NCBI GenBank assembly: GCA_014323965.1
Contig: JACONB010000077.1
Location: 1-14,314, forward strand
Length of the DNA stretch: 14,314 nt
Origin: Prochloron sp. SP5CPC1
GTDB taxonomy: Bacteria > Cyanobacteriota > Cyanobacteriia > Cyanobacteriales > Prochloraceae
Direction: 5' to 3'
The position numbers were made by a program, and so were the translations under genes. Below are positions 4,754 to 12,324 of this stretch, one piece after another. Position 1 is the stretch's first letter. Every line of letters begins with the position of its first letter. The notes below the pieces were generated by a model that ran no database searches, was not told the origin of the DNA, and worked only from the letters and a program-made list of their open reading frames with translations.

Positions 4754-6865
4754 TTGCTCTCCGGTGCGGGTGCAGGGCTTGGCTATGGTTGGTTCTTTAT
4801 TCAACGACGCCTCGCTCCCTTGGTAGGATCTAGTTTAAGTAAAACTCTCGATCGCCCGATTCATCTCGGGGAGGTGTCCCATTTTACCTTAAAAGGGTTG
4901 CGCTTTGGTCGGACGGAAGTACCTCCCACTCCCACAGATCCCGATCGCGTCACTCTAGAAGCAGTAGAGGTAGGGTTCAACCCTCTATTACTCTTACAAA
5001 GAACCCTGAAGCTGGATTTGATTCTGATTAAACCGAATGTTTATATTGAACAAAATGAAAATAAGGACTGGACTGACACTACATTAGCACCGTCGGAGGA
5101 GGGGGCAATTAAGATAGATTTGCAATCTATTCGCATAGAAGACGCTAGGATATCTCTAGTAGCAAGGTCTGAGGATAATAAGCTAGAAAGTCCGGTACAA
5201 GTACTCCTCTCTGAGGGGAAGACTAGTTTTCGCAATAATAACCAGGATATTAATGTCCAGCTTCAAGGTAAACTGCTTCCTGTCTGGACAACCACTGTAG
5301 AAAAGATAAAAGAAGAGGAAAGTGGTGAAAAACCAGATACCCCTACCAACAATCAGAGCGAGGAAAAACCGGAACCTACTCAAAATAAAGTCCAGGAAAA
5401 CAAATTTGCGATTGTAGGAAGAGCGCTTACTGACGCAGGAAAGTTAGACTTAACCTTATCGGGGAAAAATCTGGATATAGTTTCTCTTGCTCGTTTAGTA
5501 CCTTCAATTGCGGAGCAGACGCCCTTGGCGTCCCCTTTACAGGTGCAAGCTGGAGTGGTAGGGGGTTATTTAGAGATAGCTTTAAATAGAGGACAATTAC
5601 CCACAATTAAGGGTAATGCTAGTCTACAAGAAGGTATCTTTACCAAGGAAGGTCTCCCCCAACCTTTAAAAGCAACTAATGCTAAACTGGAGTTTAAAGA
5701 GCAGCAGATTGAAGTTAAAGAACTAACTACGGTTTTCGCCACAATACCTGCGTCTGCTAGTGGTATGGTGGATTTAAAAGAAGGCTTTAACCTAGAGGTA
5801 GAAACGGAAGCATTTCCACTGGAAAAAGTACTCGAAAGTCTCTCTCTAGATACACTCCCTCTGAAATTAGCAGGAGAGTTGCAGAGTACCATGAAGGTAA
5901 CAGGCAATTTAACCAACCCTGTCTTGAGTGCCCAAATCATCTCCACTAAAGAAATCATAGCAGATAAATTAACCCTGAAAGATTTCCGCGCTGATCTGGC
6001 TTTTGCCGATTCCACTCTGTTGGTGAACAAAATCGAAGGTACTCCTACTATTGGTGGCAAGGTAAGGGGTAAAGGTAAAGTAAAAGTAGGGGATAAGCAA
6101 GATTTAGTCCTAGAAATTACGGCTCTGGATCTTCCCGGTAGTGGTATTGCTGAAGCTTATTTTGGCATCAAACCCTCAGCAGCAATTGGTTCTGTTTCCG
6201 CTGGGGTGACAATTCTCGGTACTTTGAGTTCCCCAGAAAACCTCAGCGCTACAGGTTCTGCTTCTCTGCAATTGGCCAATGGTAAGGTTATCGTCAAAGA
6301 TTTAAAGCTGGAAAAAGGTCGCTGGGAAATCAGCATGGACGCTTTTGGGGTACAGTTAGCCCAGCTTGCACCCCAGCTACCACAGCAATTAGCAGGGGAA
6401 TTAGAAGGTACATTTCAGTTCCAAGGAAGTCTGGAAGATATTACCCTGTCAGCTATTAAGGGGACGGGAACCGCTCAATTACTGGGAGCTAAGGGTGGTA
6501 AGGTAAGGGTAACTGACTGGCAAATGGCTCAGGGTGAGTGGGAAGCTGCAATATCCGCCAATGACATTCCTTTACAATCAGGATTATTTCCCAGTATTCT
6601 CTCCCAGGACGCCAAAGGCGGCATCTTCGGTGTGGAAAATCCCTTAGTACAGGGTACATTAGCAGCAAAGGGTACTGTGGATAATTTAACTTTGGCAGGT
6701 ATGACAGCTCAGGGAACCGCAGAAGTAGCTGTAGAGAAAGGCAAGGTTGTGGGGAATGTTAACTTAGTTAGCGGTAAGTGGCAAGGGACAATAAAGGCAG
6801 ATGATATTGCTGTGGAACGCTTTGCTCCCCAACTAGGCATAGTGAGAAAGTTAATGGTACTTTAG
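4754..6865 (+). CDS. tamB: TamB-like protein, N-terminal segment
   Basis: This 703-codon segment starts at TTG 4754, with AGGAAAG six bases upstream. It begins LSGAGAGLGYGWFFIQRRLAPLV, the end of the usual inner-membrane anchor. It continues with the typical TamB N-terminal block: LDRPIHLGEVSHF, PPTPTDPDRVTLEAVEVGFNP, then LKLDLILIKPNVYIEQ. A Glu/Lys/Pro-rich, probably disordered insert lies at about residues 178-215. After it come many strand-turn repeats of the TLSGTLSSPENLSATG type. The frame ends ERFAPQLGIVRKLMVL; the expected continuation (SEKVNGTLVIRGDLDNL) is in the -1 frame and overlaps it. The start is uncertain: the same frame is open from ATG 4646 or 4712 but meets TGA at 4739, so part of the membrane segment appears to be lost. 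Confidence 0.8.
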   Translation: MLSGAGAGLGYGWFFIQRRLAPLVGSSLSKTLDRPIHLGEVSHFTLKGLRFGRTEVPPTPTDPDRVTLEAVEVGFNPLLLLQRTLKLDLILIKPNVYIEQNENKDWTDTTLAPSEEGAIKIDLQSIRIEDARISLVARSEDNKLESPVQVLLSEGKTSFRNNNQDINVQLQGKLLPVWTTTVEKIKEEESGEKPDTPTNNQSEEKPEPTQNKVQENKFAIVGRALTDAGKLDLTLSGKNLDIVSLARLVPSIAEQTPLASPLQVQAGVVGGYLEIALNRGQLPTIKGNASLQEGIFTKEGLPQPLKATNAKLEFKEQQIEVKELTTVFATIPASASGMVDLKEGFNLEVETEAFPLEKVLESLSLDTLPLKLAGELQSTMKVTGNLTNPVLSAQIISTKEIIADKLTLKDFRADLAFADSTLLVNKIEGTPTIGGKVRGKGKVKVGDKQDLVLEITALDLPGSGIAEAYFGIKPSAAIGSVSAGVTILGTLSSPENLSATGSASLQLANGKVIVKDLKLEKGRWEISMDAFGVQLAQLAPQLPQQLAGELEGTFQFQGSLEDITLSAIKGTGTAQLLGAKGGKVRVTDWQMAQGEWEAAISANDIPLQSGLFPSILSQDAKGGIFGVENPLVQGTLAAKGTVDNLTLAGMTAQGTAEVAVEKGKVVGNVNLVSGKWQGTIKADDIAVERFAPQLGIVRKLMVL
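5518..5532. repeat. Small in-gene palindrome GACGCC-CTT-GGCGTC
   Basis: This is a perfect 6-base inverted repeat inside tamB, encoding the TPLAS segment. Similar CGCC-NNN-GGCG palindromes occur at 6608-6622 and 10279-10289 in the same gene. The copy at 10279 shares the GGCGTCCC flank and again encodes PLAS. Confidence 0.5.
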
Positions 6866-7812
6866 TGATTCGAGGAGATCTGGATAATCTCTCCCTTCAG
6901 AGTTTAAATCTGAGTGAGGCTGAGGGGATTGTCAATATAGCTGGGGGAACTTTGAAGGCCAGTAATTTTTCTCTTGGAGACGGAAGGTGGGAAGGAACTC
7001 TCTCTCTTGTTGGGATAGAATTAGGCCAGCTGATACCAGAACAGTCAGAATTGCTGGGAGACGTCCATGGTACCTTTCATGTGGACGGTGATCTAGATAA
7101 TTTAACCATAGAGGGGATCGCCTTGAGGGGTGAAACTAGTATTACTGTCGCCGGAGGAACTGTCCAGGGGGAGGAAGTGAAATTAGATCGGGGGCAATTT
7201 GCAGCAATAATAAATGCTCAAGGAGTCCCATTACAATCTTTTTTACCCCAAAGTCAGGGATATTTGGGAGGCAGGGTGAATATCTCTGGTAACTTAGCTA
7301 ATCTTAGTCCCCAGGGGATCCAATTGGGAGGAGAAGTGCAGCTAAAAGAATCCCTCTTAGAGGACACCCTGACTGCTACATTAGCTTGGAATGGTCAAAA
7401 ACTGCACATTAACTCAGCCAAAGCAGGAGAAACTTTGCAAGTTAGGGGATTTGCCATACCCGATTGGACTTCTGGTGGTCAAATTAAGGGGGTAAAGCAG
7501 TTTGATTTTGATATTAGTGCTAAGGGAGTATCCCTAGAAGCACTTCCCCTTTCCTTACCTCCTGTAGTGGGAGAGTATTTGCGATTGGATAGTAGCCCTG
7601 TTATCGCAGGTAAAGCTGGGTTTGAGGGTAAAATTGCGGGCACCCCCACTGCACCGCAAATAAATGGGGAGATAGAACTGGAAAATCTCAGTCTTGCTGG
7701 TATGGTTTTGGACCCCATGCTCTCAGGTTCGGTGTACTTCAACCCGGGAGAGGAAGGAAACCTCCTACTCGCAGGAACGGCTGAAAAAAAAAAGCCAACC
7801 AAATTTTCCTAA
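6865..7812 (+). CDS. tamB: TamB-like protein, middle segment
   Basis: These 315 codons continue the repetitive beta-sheet region: VIRGDLDNLSLQSLNLSEAEG, FHVDGDLDNLTIEGIALRG, VNISGNLANLSPQGIQLGG and a fourth unit GKIAGTPTAPQINGEIELENL. Such units recur about every 90 residues. The GTG at 6865-6867 is only the first in-frame start-like codon; the reading frame is family-like from about 6841 (SEKVNGTL), so this is not an independent gene. It ends artificially at 7812 just after an A10 run, with the proper continuation in the -1 frame. Confidence 0.75.
   Translation: MIRGDLDNLSLQSLNLSEAEGIVNIAGGTLKASNFSLGDGRWEGTLSLVGIELGQLIPEQSELLGDVHGTFHVDGDLDNLTIEGIALRGETSITVAGGTVQGEEVKLDRGQFAAIINAQGVPLQSFLPQSQGYLGGRVNISGNLANLSPQGIQLGGEVQLKESLLEDTLTATLAWNGQKLHINSAKAGETLQVRGFAIPDWTSGGQIKGVKQFDFDISAKGVSLEALPLSLPPVVGEYLRLDSSPVIAGKAGFEGKIAGTPTAPQINGEIELENLSLAGMVLDPMLSGSVYFNPGEEGNLLLAGTAEKKKPTKFS
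7784..7794 (+). other. A10-G run: frameshift site with dnaX-type slippery heptamer
   Basis: Ten A residues followed by G. In the frame of the middle tamB segment the codons are GAA AAA AAA AAG, so A-AAA-AAG occupies 7788-7794. A -1 slip on this heptamer gives AAA AAA GCC and enters exactly the frame of the C-terminal segment. An AGGAA lies about 10 bases upstream (7773-7777). I see no strong stem-loop downstream. Confidence 0.6.
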
Positions 7813-7841
7813 CTGTAGGAGCAGATTATCAGCCCCAATCT

Positions 7842-10445
7842 TTGTGGGTAAAACTGGGTGAAATGGAGATCAAGGGGGAACAAAAAGACAGGATTTTCAA
7901 CATCCAAACCAATCAATTTCCCCTGGAATCGATTAAAGAGCTATTATTGTTGAGTAAATTACCCCTCAATCCGGCGATCGCGATCGCCAACCAAGCTTTC
8001 CCCGGGAAAATATCTGCTAAAATAGGAGTAGATCTGGATAGTTTTGGTACCGGGTTACCTGTATTTAACGCCGAAGCGGAAATTATTGACGGGGAAATAC
8101 AAAATATCCTTGCTCTGGCTCAAATATTCGAGTTTTCTGATCTCCTTCGAGGTTTTAGCACCCCTACCTATGGTACAAGTGAGGAGCTCTATTCCGAAGA
8201 GGGAACAGATCCAGACTCAGCTCTACTCTCCGTCGGTTTTCCCGAAGAGTCTAGGGAGCCGATCTCAATCTTAACACAACTGCGACGGTTTTCGGCCATT
8301 AAAGCCTTACTCAAACAACAGCGACGTCAGCGTCAAGAAGCGTCTCCCCTACCAGATCTAATCACCCTGGAGGGTAGTTTTAATAGTAAGCTAGTCGTGA
8401 GCAAAGCTGCCGACTCCCCCCTTGTAACAGAATTTGAATTTAATGGGGGAAGTGAAGAAAAACCCTGGCAATGGGGTTCTTATGGTGCTAACCTGGTTAC
8501 TTTGCAAGGTAAGTTCGAGAATGGATTGTTAACCCTATCCCCAGCTAAGATTGAAACTATCGATGGCATGTCAGTGGAAGTATCCGGTTCCCTAAATAAT
8601 AACCAAGTTATCAGCAGTACTGTAAAAATACAAAATTTAAGCATTACTAATATTAGTGACTTCGTTGATTTACCTCCTGTGATTGATCGGGGTACCATTG
8701 ACCTAGATGCAATCATTTCCGGTTCCTTGGATAATCTCAACCTGGGTGGTTCAGTGAAGTTACAAAATGCCACAGTCCAACAAACCACCATACCTTTAGT
8801 TGAAGGCAGCATTAACTACAACAAAGGTACCTTAAACTTGTCAGCAGGGAGCAATTTTGCCCAAGACCAGAGACCAACAGCTCCAGAAACCGTCGGGAAG
8901 GATGAAAAAAGTTGCCAATCAACAGATTTAGTAACCATGGACCTCAAACTACCCTATCAATTACCCAATGCCAAGTCAAAACCAGACAACGATGAATTTA
9001 GCTTAAGCATGTCAGTCCATAATAAGGGGATGGAACTGTTGAACATTGGCACGAAAGGTCAAGTGCGATGGCTGGGAGGTACTGGTTGTGTAGAATTGGC
9101 AGTTATTGGTAAGTTAGAGCAAGAGGAAAGTGGTCTTCGTCTCTTGGATTTGCGTCTAGATGATACAGTGGATGTTTATAATACTGCCACTTTTGAGAAT
9201 GCTACTGTTGCAATTCAAGCCTTACCCAACGCACCTCTCACTGAAATCAATGGTAACATCTCTTTTGAGTTAGACAAGATTCGGGTAGAAAAACTAGCAG
9301 GAAAATTCAGCGGTGGTGAGGTTTTGGTTACTGGTGACCTTCCACTTCTGGAACCTATAACTCAAGATAATCCTCTGACTGTGACTTTGGAGCAGCTAAA
9401 ATTGAATTTAAAAGGTTTGTATAAAGGTGGAGTGGGTGGAAATATTCTCATTACCGGAACTGCTTTAGAACCGAAAATTGCTGGAGAAGTGGATTTATTT
9501 AACGGTACCGTATTCCTAGAAGAACAGACTACACCCGTCATAAGCAGTAGCGATACTCAGGAGGAGGGTTGGTTTGAGTTTCAAGATTTGCAACTCAAAC
9601 TGGGGAACAACATTACAGTAGCAAAACCCCCAATTTTAAATTTTCTCGCTACAGGGGATTTGAGTTTATTCGGTACTCTGGAAACTCCTCGTCTAAGTGG
9701 GGACGTTATCCTAAAACGAGGTCAGGTAAATCTCTTTACCACTCAATTTCGACTTACGAGAGGCTATAACCATAGAGCACGATTCTCCCCTAATCTGGGA
9801 TTGGATCCGATACTGGACGTGCGTCTTCAAACTTCTACAACGGAAAAAACAAGGAAAGCTATTTCCACCGATTCTTTATCAGCGGAAGTGAGTGTGAGTG
9901 ATATTCCTGGTTTAGACATTAGTAGTTTACAAACAATTCGCATTGAAGCGGAGGTTTTCGGACCTGCGAGCAAGCTAACCGAGAACTTGGAGTTAACCAG
10001 TAGTCCTTCGCGGAGCGAAACGGAAATTGTCAACCTTTTAGGGGGTGGTTTTATCGATACCCTTCTGGGAGAAGATACTACCTTGGGACTAGCTAACATA
10101 GCTGGTTCAGCTCTAGCAGGTTCAGCTTTTTTCAATAATATTCAAAACACCATTGGTAATACTCTGGGTGTGAGCGAGTTTCGTGTTTTCCCCAGTTTGA
10201 TTACTGACGACGAAAACCGTCCTTCTGCTCTGGGGGTGGGGGCTGAAGTCAGTGTAGATATCGCCATTGCGAAGCAACCGCCTTTGGCGTCCCAGTTTTC
10301 TTTCTCTGTGCTGAAAATAATCAACAGCCCTCAGCCCTTCCAATATGGTATCCGCTATCGTATCAACGATTCTATCTTGTTCCGAGGTTCCACTGACTTG
10401 TCTGGGGACGATCGGGGTATAATTGAGTATGAGTTTAAGTTTTGA
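7842..10445 (+). CDS. tamB: TamB-like protein, C-terminal segment with DUF490 domain
   Basis: There are 867 codons from the first TTG, but the frame is open and family-like from 7785, directly after the A10 run (ANQIFLTVGADYQPQSLWVKLGE). It contains the rest of the beta-sheet spine and the complete DUF490 end. Recognisable parts are KPPILNFLATGDLSLFGTLETPRLSG followed by ILKRGQVNLFTTQFRLTRG, the RFSPNLGLDPILDVRLQT strand, IRIEAEVFGPASKL, the conserved SRSETEIVNLLGGGF, and the aromatic terminal strand EYEFKF. This end contacts the Omp85-family partner at the outer membrane. There is no Shine-Dalgarno site at 7842, supporting the view that it is the tail of one large gene. Confidence 0.8.
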   Translation: MWVKLGEMEIKGEQKDRIFNIQTNQFPLESIKELLLLSKLPLNPAIAIANQAFPGKISAKIGVDLDSFGTGLPVFNAEAEIIDGEIQNILALAQIFEFSDLLRGFSTPTYGTSEELYSEEGTDPDSALLSVGFPEESREPISILTQLRRFSAIKALLKQQRRQRQEASPLPDLITLEGSFNSKLVVSKAADSPLVTEFEFNGGSEEKPWQWGSYGANLVTLQGKFENGLLTLSPAKIETIDGMSVEVSGSLNNNQVISSTVKIQNLSITNISDFVDLPPVIDRGTIDLDAIISGSLDNLNLGGSVKLQNATVQQTTIPLVEGSINYNKGTLNLSAGSNFAQDQRPTAPETVGKDEKSCQSTDLVTMDLKLPYQLPNAKSKPDNDEFSLSMSVHNKGMELLNIGTKGQVRWLGGTGCVELAVIGKLEQEESGLRLLDLRLDDTVDVYNTATFENATVAIQALPNAPLTEINGNISFELDKIRVEKLAGKFSGGEVLVTGDLPLLEPITQDNPLTVTLEQLKLNLKGLYKGGVGGNILITGTALEPKIAGEVDLFNGTVFLEEQTTPVISSSDTQEEGWFEFQDLQLKLGNNITVAKPPILNFLATGDLSLFGTLETPRLSGDVILKRGQVNLFTTQFRLTRGYNHRARFSPNLGLDPILDVRLQTSTTEKTRKAISTDSLSAEVSVSDIPGLDISSLQTIRIEAEVFGPASKLTENLELTSSPSRSETEIVNLLGGGFIDTLLGEDTTLGLANIAGSALAGSAFFNNIQNTIGNTLGVSEFRVFPSLITDDENRPSALGVGAEVSVDIAIAKQPPLASQFSFSVLKIINSPQPFQYGIRYRINDSILFRGSTDLSGDDRGIIEYEFKF

Positions 10446-10447
10446 TA

Positions 10448-10475
10448 TCTCGCGCAAAGGCGCAAAGACGCAAAG
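10448..10475. repeat. CGCAAAGG-type intergenic repeat
   Basis: The segment CTCGCGCAAAGGCGCAAAG then ACGCAAAGG lies immediately after the tamB stop. It belongs to the same family as 96-126, 10695-10725 and 12290-12322. Confidence 0.75.
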
Positions 10476-10482
10476 GGGGTAG

Positions 10483-10509
10483 GTTGGGTAGAACGAAGTG
10501 AAACCCAAC
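10483..10509. repeat. GTTGGGT...ACCCAAC inverted repeat
   Basis: GTTGGGT (10483-10489) and ACCCAAC (10503-10509) flank a 13-base GAACGAAGTG-containing loop. Elements of this form are frequent between cyanobacterial genes. It follows tamB and could form an RNA hairpin, but no T-run follows it, so I do not call it a terminator. Confidence 0.6.
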
Positions 10510-10550
10510 ATTATGCTAAAGTAGAATAAAAGCAGTGTTATATTTTGCCC

Positions 10551-10676
10551 ATGGGTCGTCCTAAAATACTATCACTTATTTTCGTTTTGGCTGTCAGCAC
10601 CATAGTTGGCGGTAGTATAATGCTGTCGCAAAACACCAATGATAAATCCAAAGACCTTACGTACACTTATTACTAA
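10551..10676 (+). CDS. Possible 41-residue single-pass membrane or secreted peptide
   Basis: A short frame (ATG 10551, TAA 10674-10676) encodes MGRPKILSLIFVLAVSTIVG, then GSIMLSQNTN and a polar, Tyr-rich tail ending TYTYY. It has a basic N-terminus and one hydrophobic segment of about 17 residues, like a signal anchor. There is no clear Shine-Dalgarno site; TATATT at 10540-10545 is too close to the ATG to be useful as a -10 unless the mRNA is nearly leaderless. I do not recognise a family. It may be a real small protein, the remnant of a larger gene, or chance. It lies between two repeats in the tamB-M50 spacer (10446-10785), which holds nothing else I can identify. Confidence 0.35.
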   Translation: MGRPKILSLIFVLAVSTIVGGSIMLSQNTNDKSKDLTYTYY

Positions 10677-10694
10677 GAGAAGCGCTGAGGTATA

Positions 10695-10725
10695 GTTTCG
10701 CGCCAAGACGCAAAGGCGCAAAGGG
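10695..10725. repeat. GTTTCGCGCCAAGACGCAAAGG-type intergenic repeat
   Basis: GTTTCGCGCCAAGACGC is followed by AAAGGCGCAAAGGG. It is nearly the same as the copy at 12290-12322, including the GTTTCGCGCCAAGACGC start, and related to 96-126 and 10448-10475. The two best-matching copies lie on either side of the M50 gene. Confidence 0.8.
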
Positions 10726-10785
10726 AAACAATCATCTGCGGTTTATAATCTTCCCATTAGAGCAAAGAAAAATTTACGATTTTGT

Positions 10786-12267
10786 TTAAACGCAAAATAG
10801 AAATAGGTAGCAATAATGACAACCAGACAGCATCCTCCCAATAGATTGTAAGTATGGAATAGAGGCTTGACCAAGATTGATTTTACGCCAGAACCCAACA
10901 TTATCCCAAAAGGTAAATGCAGCCCCTAGTACAACAGGAAAGCGATAAAAATCCCAGCGAAAGTATTCCGGAAGGGAAAAGAAATAACTCACCATGAAGA
11001 AGGCGCATAAGTAAAACTCACCACCAATCCCTCCAAACGCCAGCAGGACATTAAATGTTCGTAGCGGCATTAGCCATGTCATCCAAAATTGGAGCAGAGC
11101 AATAGCAACTGCCAGTACCATGGGCCAGCGTCGTTTTTCTCGCCGTCCTACCCAAAACAAGAGCAATAACAGTAACAAAATAGCGAAATAAACAAATAAG
11201 GATCGATTAGGTTCAACATTCGTCCAACCGAAGGGTAACGGAATTGCACGACGCCCGGACAACCAGGCGATGGTGGCATGACCAAATTCGTGAAACCAAA
11301 TCTTGACGCCCCGTAGGAGAAACTTCGTCAATGGCATGATGTTCAAGACCCAGGCCAGAATCGAGAGGGCCGGGAAGATAATCGCACTACTAAACCGATT
11401 CCGAAATGAAAGCAGGTCCGTATCTTCCCGACTGAAACCCTGCTTGGGCAGAGGAAATTGCCGTTGCCAAACAACCTGTTTTGGGGCACTAAGACCATAG
11501 ACAACAACCGTCTCAAGGTCGTCTAGCTGAAGGTTGGCCAAATTGAGCGTTTCCAGTAAGGTGTAGATCTTCGCAACGGGTTTTCGAGGCTTGGGATAGT
11601 GAGAGATAGGCAACTGAATGTGTAGCTGGCGCGCCGCAAAGCTAATTTGGGTCGTTCTCAGCCCCTGCTGTTGCAACAGGCGCCCTAACTGTTCAGTTGG
11701 CGTCATTAGTTCTCGCTCTTCTTGGGCAGCGAGGTTAGCCCGAAGCTGAAGTTGGGTTTTGAGAGTTTGGTAGGTCTCCTTGAGGGCCGTAAGCCTCTCA
11801 GAATTGTCCTGTTGCTGCGCTTCAACCTTCAACTTCAAGTAAGTCTGGTTGATTACTTCAATGGTGGTCCCCGGTTCCAGGTTGAGCTGCTGATAGTAAG
11901 GCCCTAACTCGTCAACGGTGAGCAAGTCGTTTTCCTCTGGTGTTGACCCATGGGTTGGCTCCTTATTGTAGGGGGCTAACTGGCCGAAGGGCAGAGACTT
12001 CTCCCAAGATAGGTTGGCTTGACCTTGGAGTTGGGCCTGTACCTGCACAAAGTCAATTCCTGAGGGATGCAGCAAAAGTAGCCACCTTTCAAGGAATGTG
12101 AGGGTAGGTGCCTGTTCTAGAAGATCCAAAGTCTCTAGGTGTAGAATTAAGCAGCTGTCTTCAAGACGGGCTTTCACCTCAATGGGTTGCACTGGAAATG
12201 CGGTTTTGAGTAAGGCTGCGATCGCCTGGGTATCTCCTTGTTTGGCTCGAAACTGTAGTTTTGCCAT
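10786..12267 (-). CDS. M50-like membrane metalloprotease with degenerate J-domain-like segment
   Basis: This is a 493-residue protein. Residues 1-95 begin KLQFRAKQGDTQAIAALL, a module typical of cyanobacterial proteins; a second related module spans about 187-275. Between them, about 120-175, is a J-domain-like helix pair (GPYYQQLNLEPGTTIEVINQ, then ALKETYQTLK) lacking the HPD tripeptide needed to stimulate Hsp70. The C-terminal half has about five membrane helices. HEFGH at 326-330 is the zinc-binding HExxH of site-2-type proteases; Glu in GGIGGEF (about 415) is a possible further ligand. The usual NxxPxxxxDG of M50 enzymes is absent, so activity is unproven. ATG 12267 is chosen because upstream is repeat DNA. 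The C-terminus may be altered by a frameshift near 10845-10850. It follows the DUF4079 gene by 57 bases. Confidence 0.78.
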   Translation of the reverse strand: MAKLQFRAKQGDTQAIAALLKTAFPVQPIEVKARLEDSCLILHLETLDLLEQAPTLTFLERWLLLLHPSGIDFVQVQAQLQGQANLSWEKSLPFGQLAPYNKEPTHGSTPEENDLLTVDELGPYYQQLNLEPGTTIEVINQTYLKLKVEAQQQDNSERLTALKETYQTLKTQLQLRANLAAQEERELMTPTEQLGRLLQQQGLRTTQISFAARQLHIQLPISHYPKPRKPVAKIYTLLETLNLANLQLDDLETVVVYGLSAPKQVVWQRQFPLPKQGFSREDTDLLSFRNRFSSAIIFPALSILAWVLNIMPLTKFLLRGVKIWFHEFGHATIAWLSGRRAIPLPFGWTNVEPNRSLFVYFAILLLLLLLFWVGRREKRRWPMVLAVAIALLQFWMTWLMPLRTFNVLLAFGGIGGEFYLCAFFMVSYFFSLPEYFRWDFYRFPVVLGAAFTFWDNVGFWRKINLGQASIPYLQSIGRMLSGCHYCYLFLFCV

Positions 12268-12289
12268 GATTGTACCAGTTTGAGATCTA

Positions 12290-12322
12290 GTTTCGCGCCA
12301 AGACGCCAAGACGCAAAAGGGG
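12290..12322. repeat. GTTTCGCGCCAAGACGCC-type intergenic repeat
   Basis: GTTTCGCGCCAAGACGCC is followed by AAGACGCAAAAGGGG. It fills most of the 57-base gap between the DUF4079 stop and the M50 start, so it would be in the mRNA if the two are co-transcribed. Confidence 0.8.
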
Positions 12323-12324
12323 AA

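Larger units (their letters stand above)
4754..10445 (+). pseudogene. tamB: tamB/Tic236-like gene as a whole, split into three frames
   Basis: The three consecutive ORFs below join into one TamB-type protein of about 1,900 residues. That is the normal size for the cyanobacterial family, with an N-terminal anchor, a long repetitive beta-sheet middle and an intact DUF490 C-terminus. Both breaks are -1 shifts, consistent with one missing base each: near 6840-6862 and in the A10 run at 7784-7793. The sequence is otherwise free of stops and well conserved across the breaks. A recent lesion, sequencing error or recoding is therefore more likely than old decay. TamB bridges inner and outer membranes and works with Omp85-family proteins or in lipid transport. 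Confidence 0.75.

Noticed and set aside
6865..7812. The middle tamB ORF as an independent gene
   Set aside because: No ribosome site at its GTG, family-like sequence continues upstream and downstream in adjoining frames, and its length makes sense only as part of one TamB protein.
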